Source of the DNA: Neovahlkampfia damariscottae
Lineage: Eukaryota; Heterolobosea; Selenaionea; Neovahlkampfiida; Neovahlkampfiidae
Direction: 5' to 3'
Length of the DNA: 64,000 nt
NCBI GenBank assembly: GCA_016618085.1
Contig: JABLTG010000008.1
Coordinates: 62,001 to 126,000 of the forward strand
The position numbers and the translations under genes are program-made. The notes beneath the pieces are model-generated. The model ran no database searches and was not told the origin of the DNA. It worked only from the letters and a program-made list of their open reading frames with translations. The first letter of the stretch is position 1; every line of letters starts with the position of its first letter. Below, in pieces: positions 46,464 to 58,443 of the stretch.

Positions 46464-46638
46464 GGTGTGTGTTGTTGCAAACCAAACTTTGATGAAACAC
46501 CAATCAAATCTCATCTTTTTAAAAATGGCAAATTTATTTTTAGATACTTTTTAATTTACCATTTTTTTTGGAGTATTTTGAATGATTCTAAAATAAAAAA
46601 ATTCAACCAATAGTTGACATTTAAAATTCAAAGTCAAA
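46464..46638. promoter_or_regulatory. Divergent promoter between TANGO2 and BCCIP
   Basis: CCAAT at 46500-46504 and 46607-46611, one near each start. Confidence 0.45.
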
Positions 46639-47636
46639 ATGGATTTAGGTGAAGAAGAAGAACAAGTTTCTCTCCAACCAAAAATAAAACCAAATAAAAA
46701 AGATAAAAAAAAGAAAGAAAAAAGAAAATTTGAACAATTAGATGAAGAAGAAGATTTAATGGAAGAAGAAGATGAAGATTTTGTTGACAGAATAGTAAAA
46801 AGAAAAAAAAAAAATTTAACAAAAAAAACTTTTAGGAAGAAGAAACCATTGAAGTATCATTTGATGTAGCTCCACCTAATTTCGAAAAAGATATTAATGG
46901 AGTAGAATTATTCATGCAACATTATTTAACAGGTGATGTTTTTGATTACAATGGAATGGTTGAAGCATTGTTAGGAGATGAAAAAAATAAAAAACCAAAT
47001 CAAATTTCCAATATTATTAAAATTCCATATGAAGTAGATGAAAAAAAATCAGAATTTGAATGGAATTACGACGTCTATGGTATCTTCAGTTTAATTGATT
47101 TAAAAAAGTTAAAAAAAACACAATTTGTGAAAGAAATCAAAAATTACATGTTAAACAACTGTGCAAGTGATAAAAAAGTTTTTAAAGAAGTTGAAGAAAT
47201 TTTAGAAAATGAAAGTTGTGGATTGATTATAAATGAAAGAGTTGTTAATTTACCACTTCAATTGACACCTCATTTACATCGTCAATTATTTGAAGATTTA
47301 GAAAAATTTCAAGATAAAAATGAATACTCAAAGTTCAAAAATTTTATCATTATGACAAAAATTCAAGAAGAAAAAGAGGGTCATTTGAAAAAGGAAGATT
47401 TGAAAAAATCAAAATTCACACCAATTTTTTTTAAAGAAGAAGAAGAGTTATATTACAAGAAATCTTTCTTAAATTATCATTTTAACTTGAAAAATCAATA
47501 CACAGAAGACTTTTCTAATTTGAGTTTGGAAAAAAATTTGAAAATTTCAAGATTGGTTATGTTTGTCAAAAGAAAAGAAATCAAAGGAATTTTAGAAGAA
47601 ATGACAAAAATTTATGATGATTCAGTTCAAGTTTAA
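46639..47636 (+). CDS. BCCIP: BCCIP/Bcp1-family protein
   Basis: Exons 46639-46794 and 46836-47636 around a 41-nt intron; 318 residues. A lysine- and glutamate-rich nuclear-type N-terminus is followed by EEETIEVSFDVAPPN, GVELFMQHYL, and INERVVNLPLQLTPHLHRQL, which is the BCCIP hallmark. Family members are nuclear proteins needed for ribosomal protein uL14 handling (Bcp1) and, in animals, genome stability. Ends 11 bp before the convergent TrpRS. Confidence 0.87.
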
Positions 47637-47647
47637 TAAATTTTATT

Positions 47648-48766
47648 TTATAAATATCCAAACTCTTTCTTAACATTCATCAATGTTTTTGATGCAATTT
47701 TATTCGCTGAAATTGATCCAATATCCAAAACATTTTGAATTGATTTTTCATCTTTTTTTAAAATTTCAATTTCTTTTCTTATTGGTGTTATATTTTTAAT
47801 CAAAATATCAATCAATTCTTTCTTGAAATAAGGTAAATTCTTATCTTTAAATTTTTCACAAATTTCATTTGGAGAGACATTTATCAAAGAAGAATAGATA
47901 TTAATTAAGTTACTGACACCTGGTCTATTTTCTAAATCAAATGAAATTCCATCAATTGAATCTGTTTTTGATTTCATTATTTTTTTTTCAATTTCTTCTT
48001 CTGTGTCTGTTAAATTAATTCTTGAAAAATCATGTTCATCAGATTTACTCATTTTACTTTTTCCATCTCTTATATTCATTATTCTTGTTCCAGTTTTTGT
48101 GAATACTGCATTTGGCACTTTAAAAAAATCTTTTTTCAATAAATCATTGAATCTCTTTGAAATATCTCTAGTTAATTCTAAATGTTGTGTTTGGTCTTCA
48201 CCCACAGGAATATCAATCTCATTTTCATTAGAATATAATAATATATCAGATGCCATTAAAACTATGTAATTTAATGAATTAACAAGTGTTACCTTTTTTT
48301 TGTGTTAAATTTGTTATGTTAAATATTCTTTACCTGGATAGTTATAGAGTCCAAGCGATCCTCCAGATGATTTTTTGCTTTTTTCTTTAAATTGTATCAT
48401 ATGATTTAACCAATTTTTAGGAGTAATACAACTCAGAATCCATGTTAATTCTGAATGACCTGATATTTGTGATTGTTTGTACAAATAACATTTTTTTGGA
48501 TCCAAACCACAAGCTAATAATGTTGCTGTTAACTCTAAAGAATCTTGTCGTAGTTTTATTGGATTGTGTGGCATCGTAGTTGCATGTAAATCAACAATAC
48601 AAAATATTTTTTCAGAATACTCTTCATTGTTTTGTAGAGCAACCCAATTCTTAATTGCTCCTAAATAGTTTCCAAGATGTAAATTTCCAGTTGGTTGAAT
48701 ACCAGAAAAAACAATTTTTTTTGAGTAATTTCGTTTTATTGAAGTGCAACTTTTTAGAAGATTCAT
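47648..48766 (-). CDS. WARS2: Mitochondrial-type tryptophanyl-tRNA synthetase
   Basis: Exons 48334-48766 and 47648-48261; 348 residues. MNLLKSCTSIKRNYSKK looks like a mitochondrial presequence. GIQPTGNLHLGNYLGAIKNW carries the HIGH-type motif, GEDQTQHLELTRDI follows, and the KMSKS loop is SKMSKSDE. All match the bacterial/mitochondrial TrpRS, not the cytosolic form. The ATG overlaps a CCAAT (GCCAATG); an in-frame ATG ten codons upstream also exists. The intron is 72 nt, twice the local norm, and reads as two abutting introns of 41 and 31 nt. Confidence 0.92.
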
Positions 48767-48807
48767 TGGCGGAAAAAAAAATTTAAAATCAATCATTTTA
48801 TTGCAAT

Positions 48808-51800
48808 TTACAAAATTTCTATTACTTCTGGTTTCGAGAACAAAGGAGTTGCATTTGAATATTTAAAAGTGAAATCAGTTTGTAGGGCAATAACAAATGC
48901 TTTTTTTGATTTTAACTCTCTGATCATCGATGTCATGAAATTTTCCCATTCTTTTTTCTTTCCCATTTGTTTGTAGATTTTGACAGAAATTCTAAGCCAT
49001 ATTATTGCTTTTTCATAAGTTGGAGTCATAACTTTTCTTTTAATAGCTTCATTCTTTTTCATTGCAAAGAAAAATCCTAAATCTGTGCTGAGATCTTTAA
49101 AAATGAGTTCAATGATTGATGTTGTTGTATCCATGAATGGATTTCTTCCTAAAATAAAACTGAACATAGCTTTCCAATTCTCAACAAACGGTGAGTAATC
49201 AAATTTATATTTTAGGAATAACTTAATTTCATTTAAAAAAAGAGTAAAAGTCGAATCATCTTTACTTGCATCTTTTGATAAAATCCAAGAAAGTAAATTC
49301 ACTCTGAGGGGTTGTTCTCCAATCGCAAACATTGGAATATGTTGAGTCAATGTGCTTAATGGATTGTTTCCATCCGAAATGATGCCATCTTTATTGTAGA
49401 ATGACCAAACATGATTTAGCATCTTTGTAGTTAATCTATCCCTTAAAGTTGTATCTGATACCATTTCTCTGAGATCTATAAAGGTTTGCAGTGAAACTTC
49501 TCTTTCAAATTCTTCAAACAAAATTTTAAGATCAGGAGTTCCTGAAAACAATGATCGTCTCAAGAGTAGAGAAAATTTCCTTTGAAGCAATGAAAGATCA
49601 TCTTTAAAAACTTCATTTTTTTGAAGATTACTAAAGACTAATTCAAATTTTGGTTTGTATTCTTTTAATAAATCATTACAAAGATCATATTCTTTCATAT
49701 CAAGTAGATGTCCAATTAATTTCATTTGAACAATTGGATTTTTATTATTCTTCAAAGATTCAATAGTTTTCTCAAGTTTAACATTTTGTAATATCCAATT
49801 TTCCATGATTTCAATTTTATCATGAAATTTTGATAAACTTTCTCTTATTGGTTTTGAAAATTTCTTTTTTACTCCTGCAAAAAGACGAGAAGGTGCGCGA
49901 TACTTATGTTGAGTTTGGGATAAAATTTTGACATCCAATGACGGATTATTTCTAAGTGAAGAAATTAAATAATGATCACCTTCTATAGGATCCTTAAGAG
50001 TTAAAACTAAAGGATCATCAAGAAAATGTTCCATTATTATTTGAACAGTTCTATTATGGTATGAATTCAATGTTGGAGAAGATATCTTAAACCATGATTT
50101 GTTTGGATAAAATTTTCTTGAAAAATAGTCAAATAAACGAATGATCAAATCTTCAATAAGTTTTGAATCAAAATGTTGAATTGACTTGAATATGTAAAAT
50201 TGATCCATATAATTTTCATTTGAGAATAATGAATCATCAAATTCTTCAACTTTATAATCTTTTTTGATTTTTTTGATTAATTCTTCAGGGTTTGATTTTA
50301 GTTTATCAAAACACCATTCATAGGTAATTTTTTCAATGGAATCTGTTGTGTTTGAAGTTGATTCAATTAATGTTATTTCCATTAAAGCATCAACAAATGG
50401 ATTCAATATCTCTGTTTTTGCATTCAACTCATCAACAATAGATAAAACCATCCAAGATTTATAAATTGATGGTTTTTCAATTAATAAATCTAAAATTTCA
50501 CTTTTTTCTTCATCAGTTGTTGATAATAATACTACTTTTCTCAGAAAAGAGACTTCAAAATTAGATGGATTTCCTTTCATGTATTTTATATAAAATTTTC
50601 TTTCGCAATCAGCTTTTCCATTGGTGAATAAAATTTGAATATATTCCTTCATTGTAGGTACGTCATAGAAATAAATTGTTGGAGTTGATTCAAGAAGATC
50701 ATCCAATTTTTCAGCTTTGATTGAATTTTCCAAATATTTTTTGAAGAATGGAGCATCTCTAACAATTAAACCTGATTTGTCATAGTCTTCTATCATTTTC
50801 TTCATTGCAATTCTAAATAATTCATTCAATTGTTTATGATCTTCAAAATCTTTTGTATCAAAAAGAATGGATGATAATTTTTTGAATTCTTCTGATTTTG
50901 TGTAATATTCTTTTGCAAAATTCATTGCTTCATTCAATTTTCCCAATTCAACCAATAATTTGCAATGTGTTTCATATTTTTTCACTGCTTTACAATAATG
51001 CATACACTCTATTTTTCTATTATTTTCAAGGAGATGATTGATTCTTGATTCTATGATAAACTCATCTTCTTTGAAATCTTTTATTGATTCTTCATCTCCA
51101 TTAAGAATCACTATTGAAAAATCAAAGGTTCATTTTTTTTTTACGTTCTAATTTTGGATCATTCCATTTCAAAGAATATGCTGCAATCAATTCAGAAAGT
51201 CTTGATTTTTTATTTTGAAAATCCATTCTATTTTTAATTAGTTCATAGCCATCCATTAACATTGATCCAACTTCTTCCTTTTGGTCATCGGAAATACTGT
51301 TATCATGAGCATATCCTTCAATGATATCACATAATTGTGTGAAAAACTGAAAAATGAAAGTTAAAAAAAAATTGAGATCAATTGATACCGTGTAGTATTC
51401 AAAGTTATCACCCGATCGAGCAAAAATATTTGTATCGGATTCATTTGATGCTATTATATAAGGAATTGCTACTTTCATTATCAAATATAACGCAATATCA
51501 TTCTTTCCACCTGATTTGAATTTTTCAGACATGGTGACAAATTCTGAGATATTTGATGCTATATTTGAAAAACTTTGAGGTATACAAATTGCATTAGAAG
51601 CACAATCTTCACATTCTGATGTATATCCACGATAATAATTGTGACAATCACAATCACAATCTCCATTTTCAAAGCCACAACCAGAATCAGAATCAGAATC
51701 ATATTGATAACCTTGAATATAATTCTTTATCAAATCTTCTACTTTATTTGAAATTGAATTTAAATTTACAGGCTGTCAAAAAAAAATTATTAAAATTTTA

Positions 51801-52510
51801 AAGATTACAATTTGAGGTCCACTTTCAACAATTGGAAGTAATTCAAGAGCTTCATTTTCGAATTCTTTTTTTTTTTCAATTTCCATCTGTGTATATTGTT
51901 GAATATCCTCTTCTTCATCTTCTACAAAAGTATCTTCAAGATTTTTAATTTCCCTTTGAATTTCGTGAAGTAATTCCGGTTTATTTTTTGATATATTTAA
52001 AATACCTCTAATTAATAAATTCTTTGATGAGTTGTTCATTTTTTCTTTTAAATTTTCATAACATAAAACTTCATCTGGAGATCTTGAATAAGAAAGTAAT
52101 AATCCTGAAATATGTTCACACCATAAAATGTTATTTTTACAATAATTACAAGTTGTTTCAACAACAGTTTCATCATCTTCGTCAAATTTTACAGAAAAAG
52201 TTTTTTCATTAAATTTTCCACTTAAAACATGATCAACTAGCACCAAATTGTAAAAAAATTGCCAATGATTCAAAGAGTCTGAGAATATTTTGTCTGTGGT
52301 ATACAATTTTATTTGTTTTTCAATTTCATTCAAATTTGAAAAATCAAATTCAGTTATTTTTGGAATTGTTTGATTTTTAGTTTCTTTTTGTTGTTGACGG
52401 AATTTTTGAATTAATTCTTGCATATTTTTTTGTTGTTCTTGGATGGAAGAGGCCAGATCATTATTTACAATTCCATTTGTTTGTTTGAGTTTTTTCCAAG
52501 GAGGTTCCAT
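48808..52510 (-). CDS. SWIM zinc-finger protein with long helical-repeat C-terminus
   Basis: Exons 51809-52510, 51389-51772, 51145-51346 and 48808-51110; introns of 36, 42 and 34 nt; 1196 residues. N-terminal coiled coil, then a SWIM finger (TTCNYCKNNILWCEHISGLL, C-x2-C-x(n)-C-x-H). An acidic region and a cysteine-rich DCDCDCHNYYRG / CEDC patch come next, and about 750 residues of helical hairpins with a TPR/solenoid look follow (LVELGKLNEAMNFAKEYY). SWIM domains occur in ubiquitin and recombination factors (ZSWIM, Shu). The 42-nt intron is stop-free and in phase. CCAAT ends 4 nt before the start codon (ATTGG at 52515-52519). Confidence 0.75.
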
Positions 52511-52634
52511 TTTGATTGGTTGTTTGCAAACTCAGACAGACAATGAATAATTCAAAATCAAACTTTGAAATATGTGTTTGGTATTGAAAAAATTAAACTG
52601 AAGAATCCAACCAATAATAATCAAAAACACAAAA
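52511..52634. promoter_or_regulatory. Divergent promoter between SWIM gene and MPST
   Basis: ATTGG at 52515-52519 and CCAAT at 52611-52615 lie near each of the two starts in a 124-b space. Confidence 0.5.
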
Positions 52635-53520
52635 ATGAGTAAGTAAACTTCTCCATTTACTGTTCAGAAAATCTGTTGACCACACCAAAGAGTTTGTATA
52701 ATAATCTTCAAAAAATGAAAAATATTTCTATTCTTGATGCTTCTTGGCATTTACCAGTCACAAATAGAAATGCAAAAAAAGAGTAAAAAATACAAATTTT
52801 CTAATCTTTAGATTTTTAATCCAAAGAATACCTGGAGCTACATTTTTTGATATTGATCAAATTTCTGATTTAACTTCAAATTTTCCTCACATGCTCCCAA
52901 CAGAAAAACAGTTTGAAAATCAAGTTGGTGAATTAGGAATAAATAATGAAAGTAATATTGTTGTTTATGATACAAATGGGTTATCAGCATCAAGAGTATT
53001 CTGGATGTTCAAATTTTTTGGACATGAAAATATTTCATTATTAGATGGAGGTTTTGAAGCTTGGAAAAATGAATTTCCAGATCAAATTGAAAAAATTGAA
53101 CCAAAAAAACCAGAAAAAACCTTTTATAAAGCTAATTTTAATGAAAATTATCTCAAAAATCTTCAACAAGTTATTGAAAATATTAACACAAAAGAGTTTG
53201 AATTGATTGATGCAAGACCAAGTGGTAGATTCAATGGAACAGAACCAGAGCCAAGAGAAGGTTTATTAAGTGGAAGTATACCAAACTCATTCAATGTTTT
53301 TTTCAAGGATTGTTATGACGAAGAAGGAAAGTTCAAATCCAAAGAAGATTTAAAAAAATTATTTGAAAAAAATGGAGTTGACTTGACAAAACCGATAATA
53401 ACATCTTGTGGAAGTGGTGTTACAGGATGTGTTTTACTTACAGCTCTTGACATTATTGGCGTTGAAAAAAAATCTTTATATGATGGAAGTTGGACTGAAT
53501 TCGGTTCAACTAAACTTTAA
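52635..53520 (+). CDS. MPST: 3-mercaptopyruvate sulfurtransferase / thiosulfate sulfurtransferase
   Basis: Exons 52635-52638, 52668-52782 and 52812-53520; both introns 29 nt; 275 residues. The first exon is four bases, ATGA. Splicing gives MKNLLTTPKSLYNNLQKMKN, then ISILDASWHLP, as expected for the family's first rhodanese domain. IPGATFFDID, FPHMLP, VYDTNGL and LLDGGF follow. The second rhodanese domain has DARPSGRFNGTEPEPR and the catalytic loop TSCGSGVTGC. The enzyme transfers sulfur from mercaptopyruvate or thiosulfate and lies in mitochondria or cytosol. An internal ATG at the LQKMKN Met would lose a conserved strand. Confidence 0.92.
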
Positions 53521-53887
53521 AATTTTCTTCTTTTATTTTGGTTTAATAATTTTTTTACAATATCTCTTCCTTGTTTATTGCTTGATAAAAGACCTCCTGT
53601 CATGAGCACATTTGCACCAATACAAGAAAAATAAGTGTTTTGGAAAGAAGTCTTTTTGTTTTTATGATGAAAATATCTCATAGACCAAATTCCTGGAAAT
53701 AAGTTATTTGGAAATTCATACCTGCTGGCCATCCTCCTAATACTGCAGTTGTGTGAAGAGTTTTTTCTGGTACTCTCCATTGTTTGTTTATAGCTTGTTG
53801 TTTGTCGTACCAAAATAGTCCAACAGTTCCTACGTTTACAATTCCTAAATATCCTATTGCTGCAGTTGTCAAAATTTTTTTATTCAT
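53517..53887 (-). CDS. DUF1294 small membrane protein
   Basis: Exons 53722-53887 and 53517-53692 around a 29-nt intron; 113 residues. N-terminal membrane helix, then YDKQQAINKQWRVPEKTLHT, LGGWPAGIW, FHHKNKKTSFQNTYF and a second hydrophobic region. This is the full DUF1294 pattern (YDKxxA..xx[WR]RIPE..L......GG..G......HK..K..F). Common in bacteria; found in scattered eukaryotes. Function unknown. It overlaps the MPST stop by 4 bp. Confidence 0.85.
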
Positions 53888-54125
53888 TTGCCTCCAACTT
53901 GTGAAAAAAACCAACGGAAAACCAATGGAAATTGATGTTTTTGAAGAAATATCAACGAAGCCATGTTTTTTTTATTTGGTGCTCATATCATCTGAAAACA
54001 TTGGTGTGCACTTTTAGGTGAACCTGCTCTTCAAAATGATTGTTTTTTTGAAAAAAAAAAAATTAAAAAAAAAATACCAACGTGAATTTTCATCAAATAA
54101 AATATCATGTAAAATCAAATATTCA

Positions 54126-54421
54126 TTACTGAAATTTTTTATCATTAAGAAGTGTGAAAGGTGGAATATATTTTTTTCCATCCAAATTGATAATTTCAAT
54201 ATATTCATCAATATCATCCATTGATTTCACTTCATCATTTCTTTCAATTTCTTTATATTCATATGAATTATATTCATTTCTTCTATCCTCTTCTGTAAAA
54301 TTTAATGAAGTGACTTCTTTTAAAAACAATAATAATTTTGGAATTTGACAATTTAAATTTATTTTGGATCAACGGAAAAACTGTTGGTATTTCCGTTGAT
54401 ATTATCCGTTGATAACTCCAT
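54126..54421 (-). CDS. Small acidic hypothetical protein (tentative)
   Basis: Possible two-exon gene, 54382-54421 and 54126-54316, around a 65-nt intron; 76 residues. Start MELSTDNINGNTN overlaps CCAAT (ACCAATGG). The second exon is highly charged (EEDRRNEYNSYEYKEIER..). After its stop another frame stays open for 20 codons, so the 3' end is uncertain. No family recognised. Confidence 0.35.
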
Positions 54422-54429
54422 TGGTATAT

Positions 54430-54874
54430 TTTTCACAAGCAAGTTCACACAATTATTACGAACCAATGAAAATTCGTTTTCACGACATTCTAAACAAAAG
54501 GCACAAAAACTCAAATCTCTTTACAAACCAAGACACGTTTGCTGCTTTTTTGTAATTCCATTGTTTCCAGCAAAAGAGTATTTTGGAATTCTTTCACAAC
54601 GAAAAAAGAATTTGTTTTCAACTGAGATCATTAGTTAACATCATCTTGTTGATTATTAAACACAAATCCAACTGTAACTGTTTTGTCATCTAAAATCAAA
54701 TGAAATATAGGAAATAATCTTCGGAAATAATTCACAGGAATAAAACAGAACAAACAAAGCTCAAATGAGATACAAAAAATACAGCATTCTTATTTTTTAA
54801 AGAAACAAGTCAGCTTTTTTTTTTTATTCTAAATAATTAAATTGGAACTTCTATTGAGTTTCCATTGGTCAATC
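54430..54874. other. Region without a supported gene; promoter of sphingosine kinase
   Basis: A short frame from ATG 54466 (after GAACCAATG) is stopped after 29 codons, though the same frame stays open for 38 more. ATTGG at 54863-54867 lies 8 nt before the sphingosine kinase start. Confidence 0.35.
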
Positions 54875-56519
54875 ATGTCTTCTTTCATTGAAACCTTCAT
54901 CAAAAGAAATTCCAAAGAAGAGTCAGAAGAACATTCTGAAGAAGAATCAATTGAAGTAGAAATCAAAAATGAAGAAAGTAAAAAACTGATCACCAAAGAA
55001 GGTTTCTTATTATACAGAGACACTTCTTGTCGTTGTGAACTTTCTGAAAATCGGCTAAATGTACACGCTCCAAATAAACAAATTTTAGTAGACATGAAAT
55101 CAATTTTTGCAATACACATAGAACTAACTGTAATTTTAATTTTTTGCTTTGACATAAAAAAACATCAAAAATATCTTTTGAGATTAGATGCTCAAGATAA
55201 AAAAGTTGCGAATGAATGGTTATTTTCATTACAAAGGAATGTTTTTGGATTAACAAAAGAGATTTCAAAAAGAAGAATTTTATTTTTTTTGAACCCTGTT
55301 GCTGGTGTTAAAAAAGCTGAAGAAAATTTTTTTAAAATTTCAAAACCAATTTTAGATGTAGCTCATATTTCTTACGAAACATATGTGAGTAAATCAAAAG
55401 GAGATATTACAAATTATGTGAAGAAAGTTGATATGTCGGAGTTTGATGAGTTCTGTGCAGTTGGAGGTGATGGAACTGTAAGTGAAAAAAAAACATTTAT
55501 CTTTCAAAAAAAAGTTGTTTGAAATAATACAAGGTTTAATGACAAGAAAAAATTGGGAAAGTTCTGTCAAAAAACCACTTTCAATAATACCAAGTGGAAC
55601 AGGAAATGGGTTTGGAAAAAATTGAAAAAATTTAACATTCTTTTTTTTTAGTATTGCTCATTCATTTGGAGCCACGTCTGTCGAATTAGGTTCTTTTATC
55701 GTAGCAAGAGGTTATTATCGTCCGGTTGATTGTAATAGTGTTTTCACGAATGGAAAAAGAGTTTATTGTCTCGGAGCCGTAACATGGGGCTTAATCGCTG
55801 AATTACAGAAAGAAACTGAAACTATGAGATCTATGGGACCTCGTAGATTTGATATTGGTGCTGTTAAAAGAATATTACAAAAAGAAACTTTTGAAGGAGT
55901 ACTTCAATATGTGAATGAAAAATATCCGATGAGTGATGATGTGAAAAAAAATATTTATGAAACTCCAATACAGATTGAAGAAGTATCACAAGGATCTTAT
56001 TTCAACTCAGGTAAAAAACATGGATTGTTTAAATTTTGAAGGACCGCCAATCCCTGCATTGGAGAAATATTTCTTTGATGAAGTGTTGAATGTAACTGGA
56101 AAAACCAGTTATTTACCAGAAGTAGAAGATATACCAAAAGATGTTACAACTGAAACTGATTCTATGGTTTTATTTTGTGCTTCTAATGTGACACATATTT
56201 CAGTAAGAAATTTTCCTACTTATTTCTTTAGTCGACTTACAAAGTTGCTCCAAAAGCTCATTTTTCAGATGGTTGTATAGATATTGTTACAATTGATAAA
56301 AATATTGGAATGATGAAAATGTTTTATTCATTCATAAATGATTTTGCAACTGGAGAATATGTTGAAAATGTGAAAGAACATGTCAAATATCGCAAAGTCA
56401 AAACATTTTGTTTAAAAGCAAAATCAGGCACCATTGTATGTGATGGTGAAATTTTAGGAACTTGTCCGATGGTTTTATGTGAAAATCACAAAGGAATGTT
56501 GAAAGTTTTATGTTTATAA
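54875..56519 (+). CDS. Sphingosine kinase-type lipid kinase
   Basis: Exons 54875-55477, 55515-55609, 55652-56010, 56042-56202 and 56232-56519; introns of 29-42 nt; 501 residues. Acidic N-terminus, then a PH-like region (EGFLLYRDTSCRCELSENRL). The DAGK-type catalytic domain follows: RRILFFLNPVAGVKKAEE, VGGDGTLFEIIQGLM (made across intron 1), IIPSGTGNG, YCLGAVTWGLIAEL, and the late block CDGEILG before the C-terminus. The layout resembles plant and Dictyostelium sphingosine kinases, which phosphorylate long-chain bases. Ceramide kinase is the main alternative. Confidence 0.87.
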
Positions 56520-57017
56520 ATTTTTTTTGTTTGAAGAAATGAGATGTATCCTTGATTTGTCATGTAGTGGGTTTAGCCTCTATGAAGAAACCCGTGGAGT
56601 TTGGAATTTATCGGAGAAATTTAGTATGCGCATCATGAAAACAATGCACACTACCATGAAATTCTTCTTGACTACCAATCTATCAGATGAAATTAAATCA
56701 AAAATAAATTTTCCATTTTGGAAAAAAAAATTAAGGTATTGGAGGATGCAATCTAGAGTTTGATGGAAAGATGTTGAGAAAACAATGAATTTTACTAGTG
56801 GAATTTTAAGGATTCATTGTCTCCAAATGTCGACAAACTGTCTAAAACAAAGAAATGCTCTTCCAATTCTGGAAAAATAAAAATTCACCATTTTTCTGTT
56901 TCTTTTTCATTTTTTTACAAATTTAACTAACTTTCTGGTTTGGAAAAAAATATAAGTTAATTGGCCAATGGAGATATTTCATAATAGCCAATCACAATAA
57001 ACTCAACTGCAAAAGTA
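56520..57017. other. Intergenic region upstream of eIF4E
   Basis: About 500 bp. A 78-codon frame (MRCILDLSCSGFSLYEETRG..) has no family resemblance and is not called. CCAAT copies at about 56962 and 56990 precede the eIF4E start. Confidence 0.4.
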
Positions 57018-57789
57018 ATGTCTAAAGACGATAATACAAAAGAACTCACCAAAGTAGAAACAGAATCAATTGTCAAGTCCGGAGAAACTGAAGAAGTACC
57101 GACTGAAACTGATTCCATTCCAAAAAGTCCTAAAAGTCCAAAAAGTCCAAAAAAGATGAAAAAACATCCTTTACAGCACTCCTGGACACTCTGGTATGAT
57201 TATCCAGGCCGTAAAAATACTGCCTCAACATACGCAAATTTTTTACAGAAAGTATATACCTTCCAAACTGTAAATAAAAAAAAAAAAAAAAATTAAATTT
57301 TAAAGGTGGAAGATTTTTGGAGTGTTTATAATTATATCATGGCACCATCAAAATTACCAAATGGTAGTAATTATCGTTTGTTTAAAGATGGAGTCGAACC
57401 AAAATGGGAAGATCCAAGTAATAAAAACGGTGGTTCTTGGACTGTCAATTTACCAAAAAAAATGCACGACCAACTCGATGACTACTGGCTAAATCTTATC
57501 CTTGCATGCATTGGTGATACTCTCGGTGATGGCACTATCGTTTGTGGCATTCAAGTCAGTATAAGAAAAAAAGAAGACAGACTTGCAATTTGGACTCAAA
57601 CTGCAAATAATAAAGAGGAAATAATGAATATAGGGTAAACTAAAAATATTTTAAATGTTAAAATAAAAAAGGTACGATTTTAAGAGTAGTTGTGAATTGG
57701 ACGGAGTTAAATTAGAATTTAAAACTCATGCTGACATGATGAAAGTTTTGGAAACAAACGGAAGGCCAAAAGCTAAGTATTTGATTTAA
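57018..57789 (+). CDS. EIF4E: Translation initiation factor eIF4E (cap-binding)
   Basis: Exons 57018-57269, 57306-57634 and 57672-57789; introns of 36 and 37 nt; 232 residues. HPLQHSWTLWYDYPGRK, VEDFWSVYNYI, LFKDGVEPKWEDPSNKNGG, LACIGDTLGDGTIVCGIQVS and RLAIWT give the eight conserved Trp/aromatic positions, including the two cap-stacking tryptophans. The N-terminus holds a PKSPKSPKSPK repeat, likely disordered and phosphorylatable. It recruits mRNA 5' caps to eIF4F. Its 3' neighbour, convergent, is the nuclear cap-binding CBP20. Confidence 0.93.
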
Positions 57790-57846
57790 TAAAAAATGAA
57801 AAATTAAAAATTTACTTAAATCAAAAAACTTTAAGAGATGAAAAGT

Positions 57847-58443
57847 TTATTCTTTTTCTTCTATTCTTATTTTTTTATTTGGACTTTCTTCTTGTTCAAA
57901 TTTTCTTTTATTTGGATTTTCAGAAGTCACTTCTTTTTGAACTTCTTCTCTTTTCGCACCACCTCCTTTTCCTTTTCAAATTTTGAATTTTTTTTTTTTT
58001 TTTACCTCTTCCGTATTGACGACCTTCATAAAATCCAAAATCTATTGCTACATGAATTATTCTATTGTCTATCTTAGCACCATTGAAATATTTGACAGCG
58101 TCCAAAACGTTTTGTCTTTCGAAATACCTAAATTCAAAGATTAATTTTTTAAAACATCTTTTTACTCTACAAATCCAAATCCACAAGGAGTTTTATCTAT
58201 TCTATTAATACCCATGATTATTCTTTTAATTAATCCAATTTTTGAGAAATATGCATAAATTTGTTCTTCTGTTGTATTACTTGATAATTTTCCGATATAA
58301 ACCATCAAAGAATTATCAAGTCCTTTTTTAAAATCTTCCATTGTTCCAGGAAATTTTTTATCCTTTTGAAAAATTAAAAAAAAACGAAAAAAATTAATTC
58401 AAACTTTATAAGGTTTTTCTTTTGGTTTGAATAGTATTGACAT
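57847..58443 (-). CDS. NCBP2: Nuclear cap-binding complex subunit CBP20
   Basis: Exons 58405-58443, 58166-58362, 58006-58127 and 57847-57971; introns of 42, 38 and 34 nt; 160 residues, against about 156 in animals. [88 protein letters not shown] are diagnostic, including both RNP motifs and the C-terminal GRQYGRG that folds over the cap. A basic tail follows. Works with CBP80 on nascent RNAs. Confidence 0.93.

Noticed and set aside
54384-54638. 84-codon plus-strand frame
   Set aside because: Starts without ATG, overlaps a competing frame and lacks any motif.
56527-56763. 78-codon frame between sphingosine kinase and eIF4E
   Set aside because: No homology seen and no partner exon; left as intergenic.
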